A stretch of DNA of 64,000 bases from Aphanomyces cochlioides. Taxonomy: Eukaryota; Oomycota; Saprolegniomycetes; Saprolegniales; Verrucalvaceae. A model generated the notes under the pieces. It worked only from the letters and a program-made list of their open reading frames with translations. It was not told the DNA's origin and did not search any database. The stretch is taken from contig JAHQRK010000001.1 of assembly GCA_019828595.1 (NCBI GenBank), positions 3,534,001 to 3,598,000 on the forward strand, given 5' to 3'. A program made the position numbers and the translations under genes. Shown here one piece after another: positions 39,171 to 49,806 of this stretch. Each line of letters begins with the position of its first letter. Positions within the stretch are counted from its first letter, which is position 1.

Positions 39171-40247
39171 GACGAGATAGATGCAGGAGTCTTCGTTGTC
39201 TGAATATGAAAAGTACATCTCATTATTTAAATACACGACGCACTGTGGCTCCTGACAGAGCTGCTGACACAGTCAAACTAGAATATATATAGGTCGCACA
39301 CTCATCCTAGACGACACAGACGAGATAGATGCAGGAGCCTTCGTTGTCTGAATATGAAAAGTACATCTCATTATTTAAATACACGACGCACTGTGGCTCC
39401 TGACAGAGCTGCTGACACAGTCAAACTAGAATATATATAGGTCGCACACTCATCCTAAACGACACAGACGAGATAGATGCAGGAGCCTTCGTTGTCTGAA
39501 TATGAAAAGTACATCTCATTATTTAAATACACGACGCACTGTGGCTCCTGACAGAGCTGCTGACACAGTCAAACTAGAATATATATAGGTCGCACACTCA
39601 TCCTAAACGACACAGACGAGATAGATGCAGGAGCCTTCGTTGTCTGAATATGAAAAGTACATCTCATTATTTAAATACACGACGCACTGTGGCTCCTGAC
39701 AGAGCTGCTGACACAGTCAAACTAGAATATATATAGGTCGCACACTCATCCTAAACGACACAGACGAGATAGATGCAGGAGCCTTCGTTGTCTGAATATG
39801 AAAAGTACATCTCATTATTTAAATACACGACGCACTGTGGCTCCTGACAGAGCTGCTGACACAGTCAAACTAGAATATATATAGGTCGCACACTCATCCT
39901 AAACGACACAGACGAGATAGATGCAGGAGCCTTCGTTGTCTGAATATGAAAAGTACATCTCATTATTTAAATACACGACGCACTGTGGCTCCTGACAGAG
40001 CTGCTGACACAGTCAAACTAGAATATATATAGGTCGCACACTCATCCTAGACGACACAGACGAGATAGATGCAGGAGCCTTCGTTGTCTGAATATGAAAA
40101 GTACATCTCATTATTTAAATACACGACGCACTGTGGCTCCTGACAGAGCTGCTGACACAGTCAAACTAGAATATATATAGGTCGCACACTCATCCTAAAC
40201 GACACAGACGAGATAGATGCAGGAGCCTTCGTTGTCTGAATATGACA
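39171..40247. repeat. 148-bp satellite, seven full units plus a partial eighth
   Basis: Units start with GACGAGATAGATGCAGG at 39171, 39319, 39467, 39615, 39763, 39911, 40059 and 40207 (partial). Units are nearly identical; visible variants are GAGT/GAGCC in the first unit and CCTAGACG/CCTAAACG. Each unit holds an 8-bp inverted pair CAGGAGCC...GGCTCCTG about 60 bp apart, and an AATATATATAGG TATA-like stretch. No ORF spans units. Confidence 0.95.
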
Positions 40248-40427
40248 CGAGATGTGAAGGAAGGCAAAGAGTTGTTTGCCGTTTATGGGAAAGGATACAA
40301 AATAATGAGATATAATATGGTTTTGGGAAATTTATGAGCCCGGATATGAAAGGAAATATCAAATTTAGGAAATTCATTTGCTTCCAATTTGGTCATTATG
40401 TGAAATTATTTTTGAATAGACAGAGAC

Positions 40428-42163
40428 TTGCAAACGACGGATATTTCAAATATTTTGGGTTTTGGGAAATGTTTGGGAAATAGTATCCGGATGCAGTGTA
40501 TGAAACGGATTTCATTCATTTTCCATCTCGAAGAAGACCTTTCACACATGCAGTCGCTCCATGTGTCTCAACCAAGCGAGGGACAAGATGTATTGGACAA
40601 CTATATCTCACATAACACACGTAAGCAGTACGAAAACTCGCTGAATAGGCTCAGGCTTTGGCTTCAAACAAATCACCGTGCTTTGGTCTCAAACGGAACC
40701 GTCGTTTTGCCACTCAATGGCCAGATTTCCATTGATTTTTTGGCTTACAGCATGGTCAAACGCGATCGACGGGGGGCCGAGAAGGTGCCTAGGTCATATT
40801 GTACTTTCCCATCCATAAGCAAGATCATTTGTCCATCAAATTCTTGTATAAATCAAGAAATGTGACGATTGACAAAGAACTCGACAACATTTTAATCGTA
40901 AGCATTGGCGACCATATATGAAATAACACTGTCATTAGAATTTTCAAAAGGTTACAAGCGAAAAGTAGGTGAACTTAAAAAGGAAGGCGAAATGCGAATT
41001 CATGAGGGAAAAGATCCGATGAATTGGCCAGGTAGAATTAAGCACCACACATCATTTACTCTATTTAGGATATGAGCTTCTCTGCGATTTTGCAATAAGC
41101 GGAGAGATTGAGTTCTCTTCTTACATCACTATTCATCCGTTTCTTGTTTTTTGTTGGAACCTGATGGCACGGTCTGTCACTGTCGCCACGATTCGTTTGG
41201 AGCATTTACGATGGCAAGGTTGGTCGAACATCGATGCAGAACTTAAACATCTCATAGGAGACGCTCTACTTGTAGAATTTAGCAAGACAAAAAATGACCA
41301 AGAAGGTGCAAATATACAACCAAAGCACGTCTATGCTAATCCCATGCATCCTAAGATATGTCCTATACTAAGGTAGACAACACATGCATCATTACTATTG
41401 TCTATAAAAATTCTAGTTTGGCTGTGTTCATATTTTCATCAAGCAGGCCGTACAAATCATCGTCAGACTTTCTATTTACCCCGACGTCAAAAGAGAAATT
41501 TGCAATGAGGCTTCAAAAAATTGGTCTGAAATTCCAAGATCAGTTTAGAGGCATTGGAATATCTCCTTCAGGCATTGGTACTCATTCTTTCATTAAGGGC
41601 ATTGCAACAGAATTGTCAAATACCCCAGGTGGGCCCCAGGCAGTCTCTGTGTGGCTTCGTGCAGGGTGGGGCCTGGGCTCTGTTCAAAAGAGATACATTT
41701 TTGAAGGTTCTGGTGGTGATCAGTTCGTAGGCCGAGCATCTGCAGGTATTATTAAAGTTATAAACACACATTACAGTTCTTAGGACTCAACATAAATGAT
41801 GCCGACTTCTCTATCCTCCCCCCTCACTTCAAGCACCTAGAACTGACACAAGTCGAATAGGAAAAAATCCTTCCTGGCTACACAAAGTGTTATCGAGACA
41901 GCTAATGCTCTGTTTTGCCGTATCTACTCGCTTCCATTGTTTTCCATTTTGAGTGGCTTAAAGTCAATCTCCATAAACAGCACCCCCTGTTTAAGTCGGC
42001 AATTTGGACATCTCCCTTGTTGGAGGACCTTAGAACCAAAGTTCTACTTGGATATGGACAAAATGGTGAATCACATATGGTAGCAAGTGGTGTTCCCCCA
42101 CATGTAGCCTTGGCGACAAGATTACAGTCAATCGAAAAAAAATTTGAGCGATTTCCTGTATAG
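40428..42163 (+). pseudogene. Crypton-type tyrosine recombinase remnant
   Basis: Four open pieces in changing frames. 40428-40865 has the N-terminal SAM-like core-binding fold (NYISHNTRKQYENSLNRLR). 41164-41376 has the first catalytic block (HLRWQGWSNIDAELKH). 41358-41783 has GIGTHSFIKGIATELS, GGPQAVSVWLRAGWGLG and VQKRYIFEGSGGDQFVGR. 41915-42163 has the C-terminal VASGVPPHVALATRLQSIE. Cryptons are DNA elements mobilised by a YR recombinase, known from fungi and oomycetes. The His-x-x-Arg box reads HSFI, so the second catalytic Arg is lost, and the frame is broken several times; the element is dead. No ends were identified. Confidence 0.75.
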
Positions 42164-42509
42164 AAAAGTATAATATATTATATGTCGTAGGTAATTTGTT
42201 CCATTTGAATGCATCTTTTGAAGAAATAAAATATGTATTTGTACAGTTTATTGATAATAGCAAGGTTTCTCAAGATGATGATTTAGAGTAAAATACGCGT
42301 AGTTTATCACATAAATTTGAATACAGTTCCAAAAATGACATGGGAATTGAGCATAAAACACACATTACACTTCCCTCGGATCCTAACGCAATGTGGAACA
42401 TTGCAAGCAGGACAAGTTCTGTGTGCTACAATCGTTGGGAAACTGCTCAACTTTGCACTCTTTGATATCAGCGTCGGCGAGCCGTTGGATTTTCTAGCAG
42501 CCTCAAGCG
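42164..42509. other. Intergenic AT-rich stretch
   Basis: Nothing recognised. Short frames on both strands lack family similarity. Confidence 0.3.
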
Positions 42510-42589
42510 ATGTTATCTCGTCCAACAGTTGATGTGCCCTGGATTATGTACGTCAAATTCCAGAGAAATAGCGTGTTTCTTTGGGGTTT

Positions 42590-43560
42590 CAACAACGTGC
42601 CTTCATTTTCGTTTGAGTCGAAAGACGACTCTTATGGCAAAGGAACTGCCAATGTCTTCGCCGACGATGACGATGAAGACGATGATGATGAGGAAGAAGA
42701 GCGAAGGGAAGTAGAAAGGCTATGGCTGCCTTTGATGCTGTCGACAACAAGGGCAAGGGCACGATACCATTGACCGATTTCAAAAAACTTTTTGAAGCAC
42801 TTTGTACAGTCTATTCCGCTGAGGAGCACACCAGGACAATCCACAAGCTCGACCGCAAAGGTGTCATTTGCAAGGAAGATTTTGTTGCGTGGTATCTCCA
42901 ATGGATCTTTGCCGACGTTGAGGACGACGATGAAGATGACGATAATATTAATGCTGGGGCTAAAGATGTTGATCCTAATGCACACATAAAATCAGAAACT
43001 GAAATCAAAGCTGCTTTTGCGAAGTTTGCACCGCCTTCTGGCAGCTGGAAGTGTGAAGTGTGCATGATCATGAATACCCACGGCCGGGGCCTCTAAATGC
43101 ATTTCGTGCAATTCACCAAACCCAAATGCCACCAAATCGGCTCCTCTTCCCCCAGCTGCTAGTTTTTGAGCCTGCTCCACCCGCCTCTTTCAAGGTTTTT
43201 GCTGTCTCCTCAACGGATAAGCCAACAGGCTTTGGCACCCCTTCTTCAGCCTCGTCGAGTGCACTGGCGTTCAGCTTCGGAGATCTATTTCAACCCCCTC
43301 CTCGTTCAGCTTTGGCGTACTTTCTCAACCAACTTTTTAGCCCCTCCGTGTTTTAGCTTTTTTGCTCCGCTCAATCGACTCCTTCAACTCCAACAACGCT
43401 CAGCTTTGGGGTCAGATCCGAACCAGCAAAAACAACCTATCAAGGAGTACGGAAGTGATGCGAATGATGTTTCTGTCGAGGACGATGACGAAGACTACGG
43501 GGGGATGAAGAAGAGTGTAAAGAAGAGGAAGAGAAAGCGTCAGCAGCCTGTGACAGAGTA
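42590..43560 (+). pseudogene. Nucleoporin-like pseudogene: EF-hand-like segment, RanBP2-type zinc finger, FG motifs
   Basis: The order is an acidic run (about 42655-42715), an EF-hand-like helical region (AAFDAVDNKGKGTIPLTDF, then KEDFVAWYLQWIF), a second acidic run, and half a RanBP2 zinc finger (GSWKCEVCMIMNT). The second half (SKCISCNSPNPNA) is in another frame because one base is missing near 43078. FG-type repeats follow (KPTGFGTPSSASSS, AFSFGD), then an acidic and basic tail (VEDDDEDYGGMKKSVKKRKR). At least two frame breaks and a stop are present. RanBP2 fingers bind RanGDP at nuclear pores; with FG motifs this suggests a former nucleoporin, but the EF-hand start is unusual. Confidence 0.5.
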
Positions 43561-43682
43561 GATTCGCAGTCGCAAAATTCCAGGGTGAATTTGGAAAATT
43601 CCTCAAGGCCCTAGGCACAGTGTAGTGTGTTCAGCTGACGACCATACGCAGACTCTAAAGAAAAATTGGAGACCTTGAAAAC

Positions 43683-43823
43683 GAAGCTATCAACTTCATC
43701 AGGCGCAAGCGACGCGACCACAGCGATGTCCAACTTGCAGCGCAAGAACTCGTGCTCATAGCGCAAGAGTATGTCGGCCACGACAACATCAGCGCCACTG
43801 TCGTATGTTTCAATCAAGTATAA
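43683..43823 (+). pseudogene. Fragment of the PP2C C-terminus, second copy
   Basis: Reads AINFIRRK, HSDVQLAAQELVL and VVCFNQV then TAA on the plus strand, closely matching the end of the gene at 57004. It is preceded by a segment (TTCAGCTGACGACCATACGC, about 43632) that recurs near 52010 without the PP2C part. It lies 3'-to-3' with the CRN gene ending at 43996. Confidence 0.8.
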
Positions 43824-43995
43824 CATAATACGTATTCAAAATCCTCAGTTTTGAAGAATAACTGAAAACTGCAATGCATGTAAAATTCCGTGTCGATAAG
43901 TGTCAATTGATAGACAGCGCCGAAGCCGATGATTCACTCACGTCAAGTTCCAAGACATACTGCTCCAAATCTTCAATAGGTGTCACATGAACGCT

Positions 43996-45639
43996 TCATA
44001 TGGTTGCTTTGAATGCTTGCTTTCTGAACGTTTCAAAACGATGTCGAGGAACTACAAAGTATAGCTTGTAAGGCTTTTCAAAAGCCTCGCAAACTTTCTG
44101 CAATATTTTGACTCCGCGAATAGGATGTTCATTTCCAACTGTAAATTGAAACATTCCCTGAGGGCTGAGGGAGTCGATCGCTGGAAAAGTATCATCGTCC
44201 GATGGTTCAAAATAGTGCTCAATGGGGCTCGTCGGAATTGAATCTTTTGTAAGCGGCATTCGTGTTCCATCCAAAACATCCAACAAGAATTCCGAGTTGC
44301 TGCCATTCTCCAAATTCCGACATTTGAGTATTCTACCGCCACGGGAAAAGACCAAATGACCGAAAATTTCAAACAAGCGTCTCGAAATCTCGCTTGGACT
44401 TCCACCAAACATAGCTTGAAGATTTTGAACCATTTGTAATGATTGTTTCAGCCAGAGCTGCTCGCCGACATATCTGGAAGCAATATCAACGCATTTAAAC
44501 TGGTAATTGCCATCGTCCGAGACAACATGGAGTAAAATATGGGCAGTCTGAAATATGCGCGTTGCATGGCCAATATTGCGCACACTTTTCACCGCGTCTG
44601 CATCCTGAAAAGCTGCATCCATCTCACCAAACATCTTGGGACCATCAGGATGAAATACAGTCCGTGCAACGCCACCAAAAATACGATGTCGATCCTCCAA
44701 TTATTTCTTCGCAAAGTCAGGGTAGCAGCTTTCGCAACAAGCGGCAAGCTCCTCGAAGCTCCAAACAGGCATATACCACTCTTGAGCATCTCTTTGTTTC
44801 ACAAAACCCCGGTATCGCTTCGACCGAGGAGAAGCAATGAACAGAACGATGCACGCTGATAAAAATGGCGCCGATAAACCTCCATCTATGATATAAAACG
44901 TCTGAGGATCTCGAAGCCAGTTCTGCTTGCCAAAACTTTCCATTTCAAAAACAGAATAGTTTTCCAAGTCGAACATTGTGAATACGAGATCAGCAGTTTG
45001 ATAGATAATTCGCTTGAAAGAGACTTGGGAGGACTGGTCGTGAACTAAACGGTACAATATGTAGATGAAAAAGAGGGATTTGCCAATCCCTGGAGTTCCT
45101 GATATCCCAAAGGCATTGACGCCATTTTTAATCTTGGCCATCAATAGGGCATAAATGTCTTCGTAGCACGTTCGGACGAAAATCTTTTGAAGTTCTTTGT
45201 TTGGATACGGTAAAAGCTTTCCATCTGCTGAGATAATGCAATTGTCAATTATTTGGGCATTTGTGAAGGCTTTGAATCGGTCGGTTGAGACAGAGATACG
45301 TTGTTTCTTGGGGGCACGTTCAGATCCATCAGAAACAGTCATCACGGCGTGAGAAGGAACAACCACAATTAATTTCTCTTCCTTGCCGAGTCGATTTCCA
45401 ATCCTTTCCTCAACATCAAGAGGTTTGCGATTGCCGTCTAATGCCCCCTTGTTGGGGTAAACCTTGAGTTCACCGGCATCAACTCCTGCGAGAATGTTTG
45501 GGTACTCAGCATGCACAGCCTTCTTGAGTTCAACAATAGAACATTTGGCAGAGATCTTGACATTGTTTGCCGACTGCTCCTTGTATGCTTGACCTTCTTC
45601 GTCCACTAGAACAGACCAGACAGGACGGTACTTTGGCAT
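43996..45639 (-). pseudogene. Crinkler (CRN) family gene, copy 3, full length apart from one nonsense codon
   Basis: A single frame of about 547 codons. The header (MPKYRPVWSVLVDEEGQAYK to VVVPSHAV) is followed by a linker and a P-loop NTPase (Walker A GISGTPGIGKS, FYIIDG). A long C-terminal part contains FPAIDSLSPQGMFQFTVG, a restriction-endonuclease-like nuclease region typical of CRN C-termini, and KLYFVVP near the end. One in-frame TAA at 44701-44703 lies where copy 1 has Thr (ACA). It divides the protein after the NTPase core, so a 312-residue header-NTPase product could still be made. No secretion signal is obvious. Described only; the domain roles are from the family, not shown here. 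Confidence 0.85.
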
Positions 45640-45894
45640 CTTTCAAGTTGGGAAATTGAGAAACGCTCTCATTAGACCCAAGTATCAAAAACCAAGTTTT
45701 ATATGAGAACATGACTTTTTTAATATGACAAAATTTATATTATATAGCGTATTTCAATACTATAAACAGAATAATTACAATTTGATAAGTGAAATTGATA
45801 TAAAAAGGATAATATGCGAAAATGCACTGTAATTGTTTAAACACATGGTCAGTTGAGAGACATATTTACTTTTTGCGAGAAATGTGGCTCGTTT

Positions 45895-46080
45895 TCAAGG
45901 TTCCAACACGGGCTAGTTGTTAAGACTTGGAACACCTTAGCAGCTGACCCGGGTTCGAGTCCCCGTGAGGGCTACCATATCGGTGGGCCGTGGAAGGTAG
46001 CAGGAAAATTTTGTCCCTATGGTAGAAAAAAAGGAGCATGGCCCCCGTTTGAGCAGCCCCCACTTTATGTTAATGTATGA
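45895..46080 (+). repeat. tRNA-derived SINE-like element
   Basis: Contains an exact RNA polymerase III B box, GGTTCGAGTCC (about 45952-45962). About 35 bp upstream is an A-box-like GGCTAGTTGTTAAGAC. The region resembles the 3' half of a tRNA (CCCGGGTTCGAGTCCC followed by GGGCTACCA) but the acceptor and T stems do not pair fully, so it is not a functional tRNA. About 100 bp of unrelated tail follows. No second copy is in this window. Confidence 0.45.
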
Positions 46081-46116
46081 TTACAAAAACTAAGAAGACC
46101 TACAGTAGAGACATAC

Positions 46117-47373
46117 CTACATTTGAGACAATTGAGAATCTAGTAATCCTTGTCTTCCCGCGCGATCAAACTCGAGACGCACATTGCGTCTATCCTCACT
46201 GGCTTGACGTTGGTGCCGGCGTTTCTCAGCACGGCCTTCACCCATACTGTAGTACCGCGCCAGTACTTCGCGATACAACCCGCCATCTTGAACTCGTAAG
46301 GGATGCATTGACGTATGGTAGTTGGTGAGAGCCCAGACAAGGCGTTGCACCATGTCGTACTTGCCTTCAGACCACGTAAACGTCGTATACGCAATCTTCC
46401 ATAGTTGACATGTTCTGCCAAACATGTTCTCCACAAGCACACGATCTGACGACACTCGTTGATTACGCTCGAGGTCTTGACGCGTCAGGGCAGATCCAAT
46501 GGGTTTCTTCGTGGGGCGAATGCTCCTGGCAGCTTCGTCTGCACCTTGGTAGCCCTTGTCTTGCAGTACTGCCCATGAGTCAGGAAAATCCGTAGAACCT
46601 TCTCCATTGTCTGGAATTCGCAACTCGCCTTCCGTCTTCTTCAAAGCCTTCTTGTGGTGCTCGATACGATTCAAAAAGATCGTCAGGTCCGAGACAGAGC
46701 CAGGTTCATGGTCACTTACGCACACAAATCGGCCAGGCTGTGCAACACTACCTTCAAGTTTGAAGCCATACAGCTTGTGCTTGGGTGAGAAGTATCGCTT
46801 GGCCTCAAGGTAGCTTCGAGACGGACGATTCGCAGGCTGAAACTTCACGTCCGTTGCATACAGCGCTTGTGGATAATGTTCAAAGATGAAATGTTCGCGG
46901 CGTTGTGCCGTCATAGTCACAGGCTGGATAAGGAGCGACGCCAAGAGAGGTTCGACGATAGCCATCATCCTTGCCATCATGCGTTCGAATGTAGGCACGC
47001 GAATGTTGAAGTCGGCGGCATGTTTGTCCCATGAGCTGTAATGCTTGAATACAGACAAAAGCATGAAGAACGCGACCTTCGCGCTTGACTGATTGCGCCG
47101 GCCACGTGCTTCGTACCAGCTTGCATGTACGTCGGCTTCGCAAAGCGCCCAGAGGGAGTTGAATTCAGACATCGAAAAGTTGGTCATGGTCAACATAGCA
47201 AGAGGTCCTTGAGCAGCGAAACGGTCAATCGTGGGTGTGTCGAAGTGACCAGAGTAGGAGTTATCGTCGGCATCCTCCGTGACCTGGACGGACTCACTAA
47301 ACAAAAGGCTTGCGCGTCGAAGATTCTCTCGCTCTTGCGAGCTTGCTTCAGTTAGACGTGCAAGGACGTCCAT
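46117..47373 (-). CDS. PIF/Harbinger-type transposase (DDE_4 family), intact
   Basis: 418 aa, uninterrupted. The catalytic Asp/Asp/Glu are in LYATDVKFQPANRPS, DHEPGSVSDLTIF and VLVENMFGRTCQLW, with DKGYQGADEAAR between. An N-terminal helix-turn-helix region (FMLLSVFKHYSSWDKHA) precedes them. It resembles PIF/Harbinger and IS5-like transposases that use TWA targets. I could not find terminal repeats around it, so it may be domesticated or its ends may be lost. The ORF is clean while most other transposase genes here are broken. A SINE-like element follows its 3' end. Confidence 0.85.
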   Translation of the reverse strand: MDVLARLTEASSQERENLRRASLLFSESVQVTEDADDNSYSGHFDTPTIDRFAAQGPLAMLTMTNFSMSEFNSLWALCEADVHASWYEARGRRNQSSAKVAFFMLLSVFKHYSSWDKHAADFNIRVPTFERMMARMMAIVEPLLASLLIQPVTMTAQRREHFIFEHYPQALYATDVKFQPANRPSRSYLEAKRYFSPKHKLYGFKLEGSVAQPGRFVCVSDHEPGSVSDLTIFLNRIEHHKKALKKTEGELRIPDNGEGSTDFPDSWAVLQDKGYQGADEAARSIRPTKKPIGSALTRQDLERNQRVSSDRVLVENMFGRTCQLWKIAYTTFTWSEGKYDMVQRLVWALTNYHTSMHPLRVQDGGLYREVLARYYSMGEGRAEKRRHQRQASEDRRNVRLEFDRAGRQGLLDSQLSQM

Positions 47374-47917
47374 CGAATTGAAAATGTAGCGTATTATGCA
47401 ATACAGAGTCTAATGAACGCATCCATTCATTTCATGTCTAACAGGAACCAGTCGTAGTTGTGTAGCCAGACATATACACGATTGAGATGCTTGATGTCGC
47501 AGAAGTATCACAAAATTTGAAATATGTCATGTCTTCAGGGAAAAAAATGTGCTACTTGCAAAATATTGAGCTCATTGATAGAAAATTTAATGTTGATAGA
47601 TGAATGAATTTTTCCACGAAAAGACCGTTTTTGCGAGAAAAGTGAACATGTTGCCATATGGCACATTTTTTTGTAAAGACATCTTTATATATGTATTATC
47701 TAATATAATGAATTGATAAATTGTGCTTTGATTGAAAAACTTGTTTTTGATACCTGGATCTATTAAATGAGAGCGTTTCAAATTGTGGGACGTGGCTGAA
47801 TTCATTGTCGCAGCCAATCAGAATATTGATGAGTACGGTACTACGTAGCAGTCGAGTCGGCGAGTAGTGAACGCTTGAGAGTTTATACATCTAAAACTTT
47901 ATATTTCTATTCATATA
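47374..47917. other. Intergenic AT-rich stretch
   Basis: About 540 bp between the PIF transposase start and the next MITE. No ORF or repeat recognised; it should include the transposase promoter. Confidence 0.3.
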
Positions 47918-48567
47918 CTACCTCCGTCCACAAATATTTGCTACAAACACATTTTGGTAAAGTAATTATAAAATTATAAAGTATTCATGTAATATTGTCG
48001 TTTGGGTCCAAAACTGGAAATTTGAGATGTTTTGAAAATGTCTCAATTAATTGACGCATGCACTATTTAAAGTATACGCAAACATTTTCTTTTATTGACC
48101 TCGATCGTGACCATTAAATAGTGTAATTTCAAACGTTTTGAATGTTTGAAAACATGTTCGAAACATTCAATTTCTTTTCACTTGAAATTTGTATACGTCA
48201 ATTGTTGCGTCAATTTGCTTGCGTCAAAATTTATTCCGCACGACTCCAGTTTTTTATTAAAACCACAATATTACTTTACCACTATATTACACGTAAACCT
48301 CTGATAATACATATTCTATTTAAAAACAAAGTATTGATTCTATCAATTAATAATTTTGTACAGAGAAATTGATCAACGTTTTTGGCTCTCTTCAAGGATT
48401 ACTCCTGGATTATTCAAATTCAAGGCACGCTCTTTACGCCCATAAATAAGTCTAAACGAACCCTATTTTTAGGTCCATAGGATATTTTAGGATGTGCAAT
48501 TTGGACTGACATACATTCATTTTAAGAGAAGAGTGATGTTGTAGCAAATATTTCTGGACGGAGGTAG
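47918..48567. mobile_element. Stowaway-like MITE with nested M1 copy
   Basis: Terminal inverted repeats start CTACCTCCGTCCACAAATAT and end at 48567 (GGACGGAGGTAG). TA is present on both sides (47916-47917, 48568-48569). M1 copy 3 (47991-48272) lies inside. The TIR resembles that of the mariner element at 2551 (CTCCCTCCGT) but differs, so it belongs to another mariner family. Confidence 0.8.
47991..48272. repeat. MITE family M1, copy 3 (inverted)
   Basis: Reverse-complement orientation relative to copies 1 and 2, from AATATTGTCGTTTGGG to AAAACCACAATATT. It is the most complete copy and shows the inverted ends best. It is nested inside the MITE at 47918-48567. Confidence 0.65.
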
Positions 48568-48861
48568 TATTGTCGATTTCATTCGAAATTGTGAGAGGGG
48601 TCTGAAATGTATCGATTTTTCAAATCGATCTGCAAATCGATCAGCCAATCAGAATCGAGTATTTACCTAATTCACGCAAAACACACCCACACACACGTGA
48701 AATTTATTTGGCCAATTTACTATACTTTCCATTTATACTTGACTTCAGTATGATCAAATCGATTTGGAAATGAATTCAATTTTGGTCAAAAATACAAATT
48801 TGGGTGAAAAAGACAATCGATATCATGATATTGGGTTTCGTATACAGCGTTCGGTTGTCAA

Positions 48862-49482
48862 AGCGCGTTCGGTGGCCACAAAATAATATGATATTTTTAA
48901 AATATCATGAAAAAATCGATATCATGATATTGGGTTTCGTATATAGCGTTCGGTTGTCATCGTTATATCATGAACTTTCAGAAAATTATCATAATAATAT
49001 CGTGAAAAAAATATACACCTCTGACCCTGTATATTTATATTGGAATATCGTTGAAGGTGCTTTGTAGTCGGCCTGAATGGCACTCGAGTCTCAAGGAAGG
49101 GTGGATCTACGAGAGGTCCACCGAGAAGCAAGAAGACAAGCACCGTCGTCGACGCTCGTTCATACTATTGATTACCAGTTGGTATACAACGACTCACTTA
49201 TGCTACGAAGCGTGTCGAACGTCGGCGTTGACTGGCGCAGCATACATACATGAGATTTCGGTTAGCGAGCGTATGAACCGGACACAGATGAAAACATGAA
49301 ATTTGAATGCAAACCGAACGCACTTGATATAAAACGATATCTGTGAAATAATGATATTTTGCTTGAATCAAATATAGCAATTTCATGATATGAAATATCA
49401 CAATATTTCGGTGGTCTATATTTCCCCAAATCAATTTCATGATATTAAATATCATGATATTTCAGTGGCCACCGAACGCGCT
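48862..49482. mobile_element. MITE with AGCGCGTTCGGTGGCCAC termini
   Basis: 18-bp perfect inverted ends at 48862-48879 and 49465-49482. The subterminal parts are built of many ATATCATGATAT palindromes on both sides. 621 bp, no ORF, and no clear target duplication. The start region includes a partial tandem repeat (TGATATTGGGTTTCGTAT occurs twice, near 48825 and 48925). Confidence 0.75.
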
Positions 49483-49806
49483 CTAAAATATGTGAGTACA
49501 ATGTTCACAAATTTGAAAATCCAAATATTGTGCTTTCGAGCAATATTTCGGATTTCGGCGTGATTTGCGGAATTGTTCAACAAACGTTTTGATTGGCTAG
49601 ATTGATATTGGTGAATCGGTTTGGCCAATCAGGTCTCGATCTCGAAAAATTAGCCAATCGGATCGATTCGCTAATCGATTCTTCGGCGCGATACGATTGC
49701 GCCCCACCCAAAATTTGTATCAAATCGATAATATTGTCGTCACACTTTGAGGTATCATCTCAGTGCCATCCGAGTGAATGCCATCGTCAGAGCGCTCAAG
49801 AACCCG

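Noticed and set aside
39171..40247. CRISPR array or tandem gene array
   Set aside because: The 148-bp units repeat without spacers and have no ORF; it is a satellite.
42632..42985. Minus-strand ORF resembling a GTPase G3 segment (VELVDCPGVLL)
   Set aside because: It is antisense to the acidic, EF-hand-like coding region; the poly-Ser tract is the complement of the Asp/Glu run.
45900..45980. Functional tRNA gene
   Set aside because: The B box is perfect but the acceptor stem and one T-stem pair do not match and no anticodon arm forms, so a SINE-like relic is more likely.
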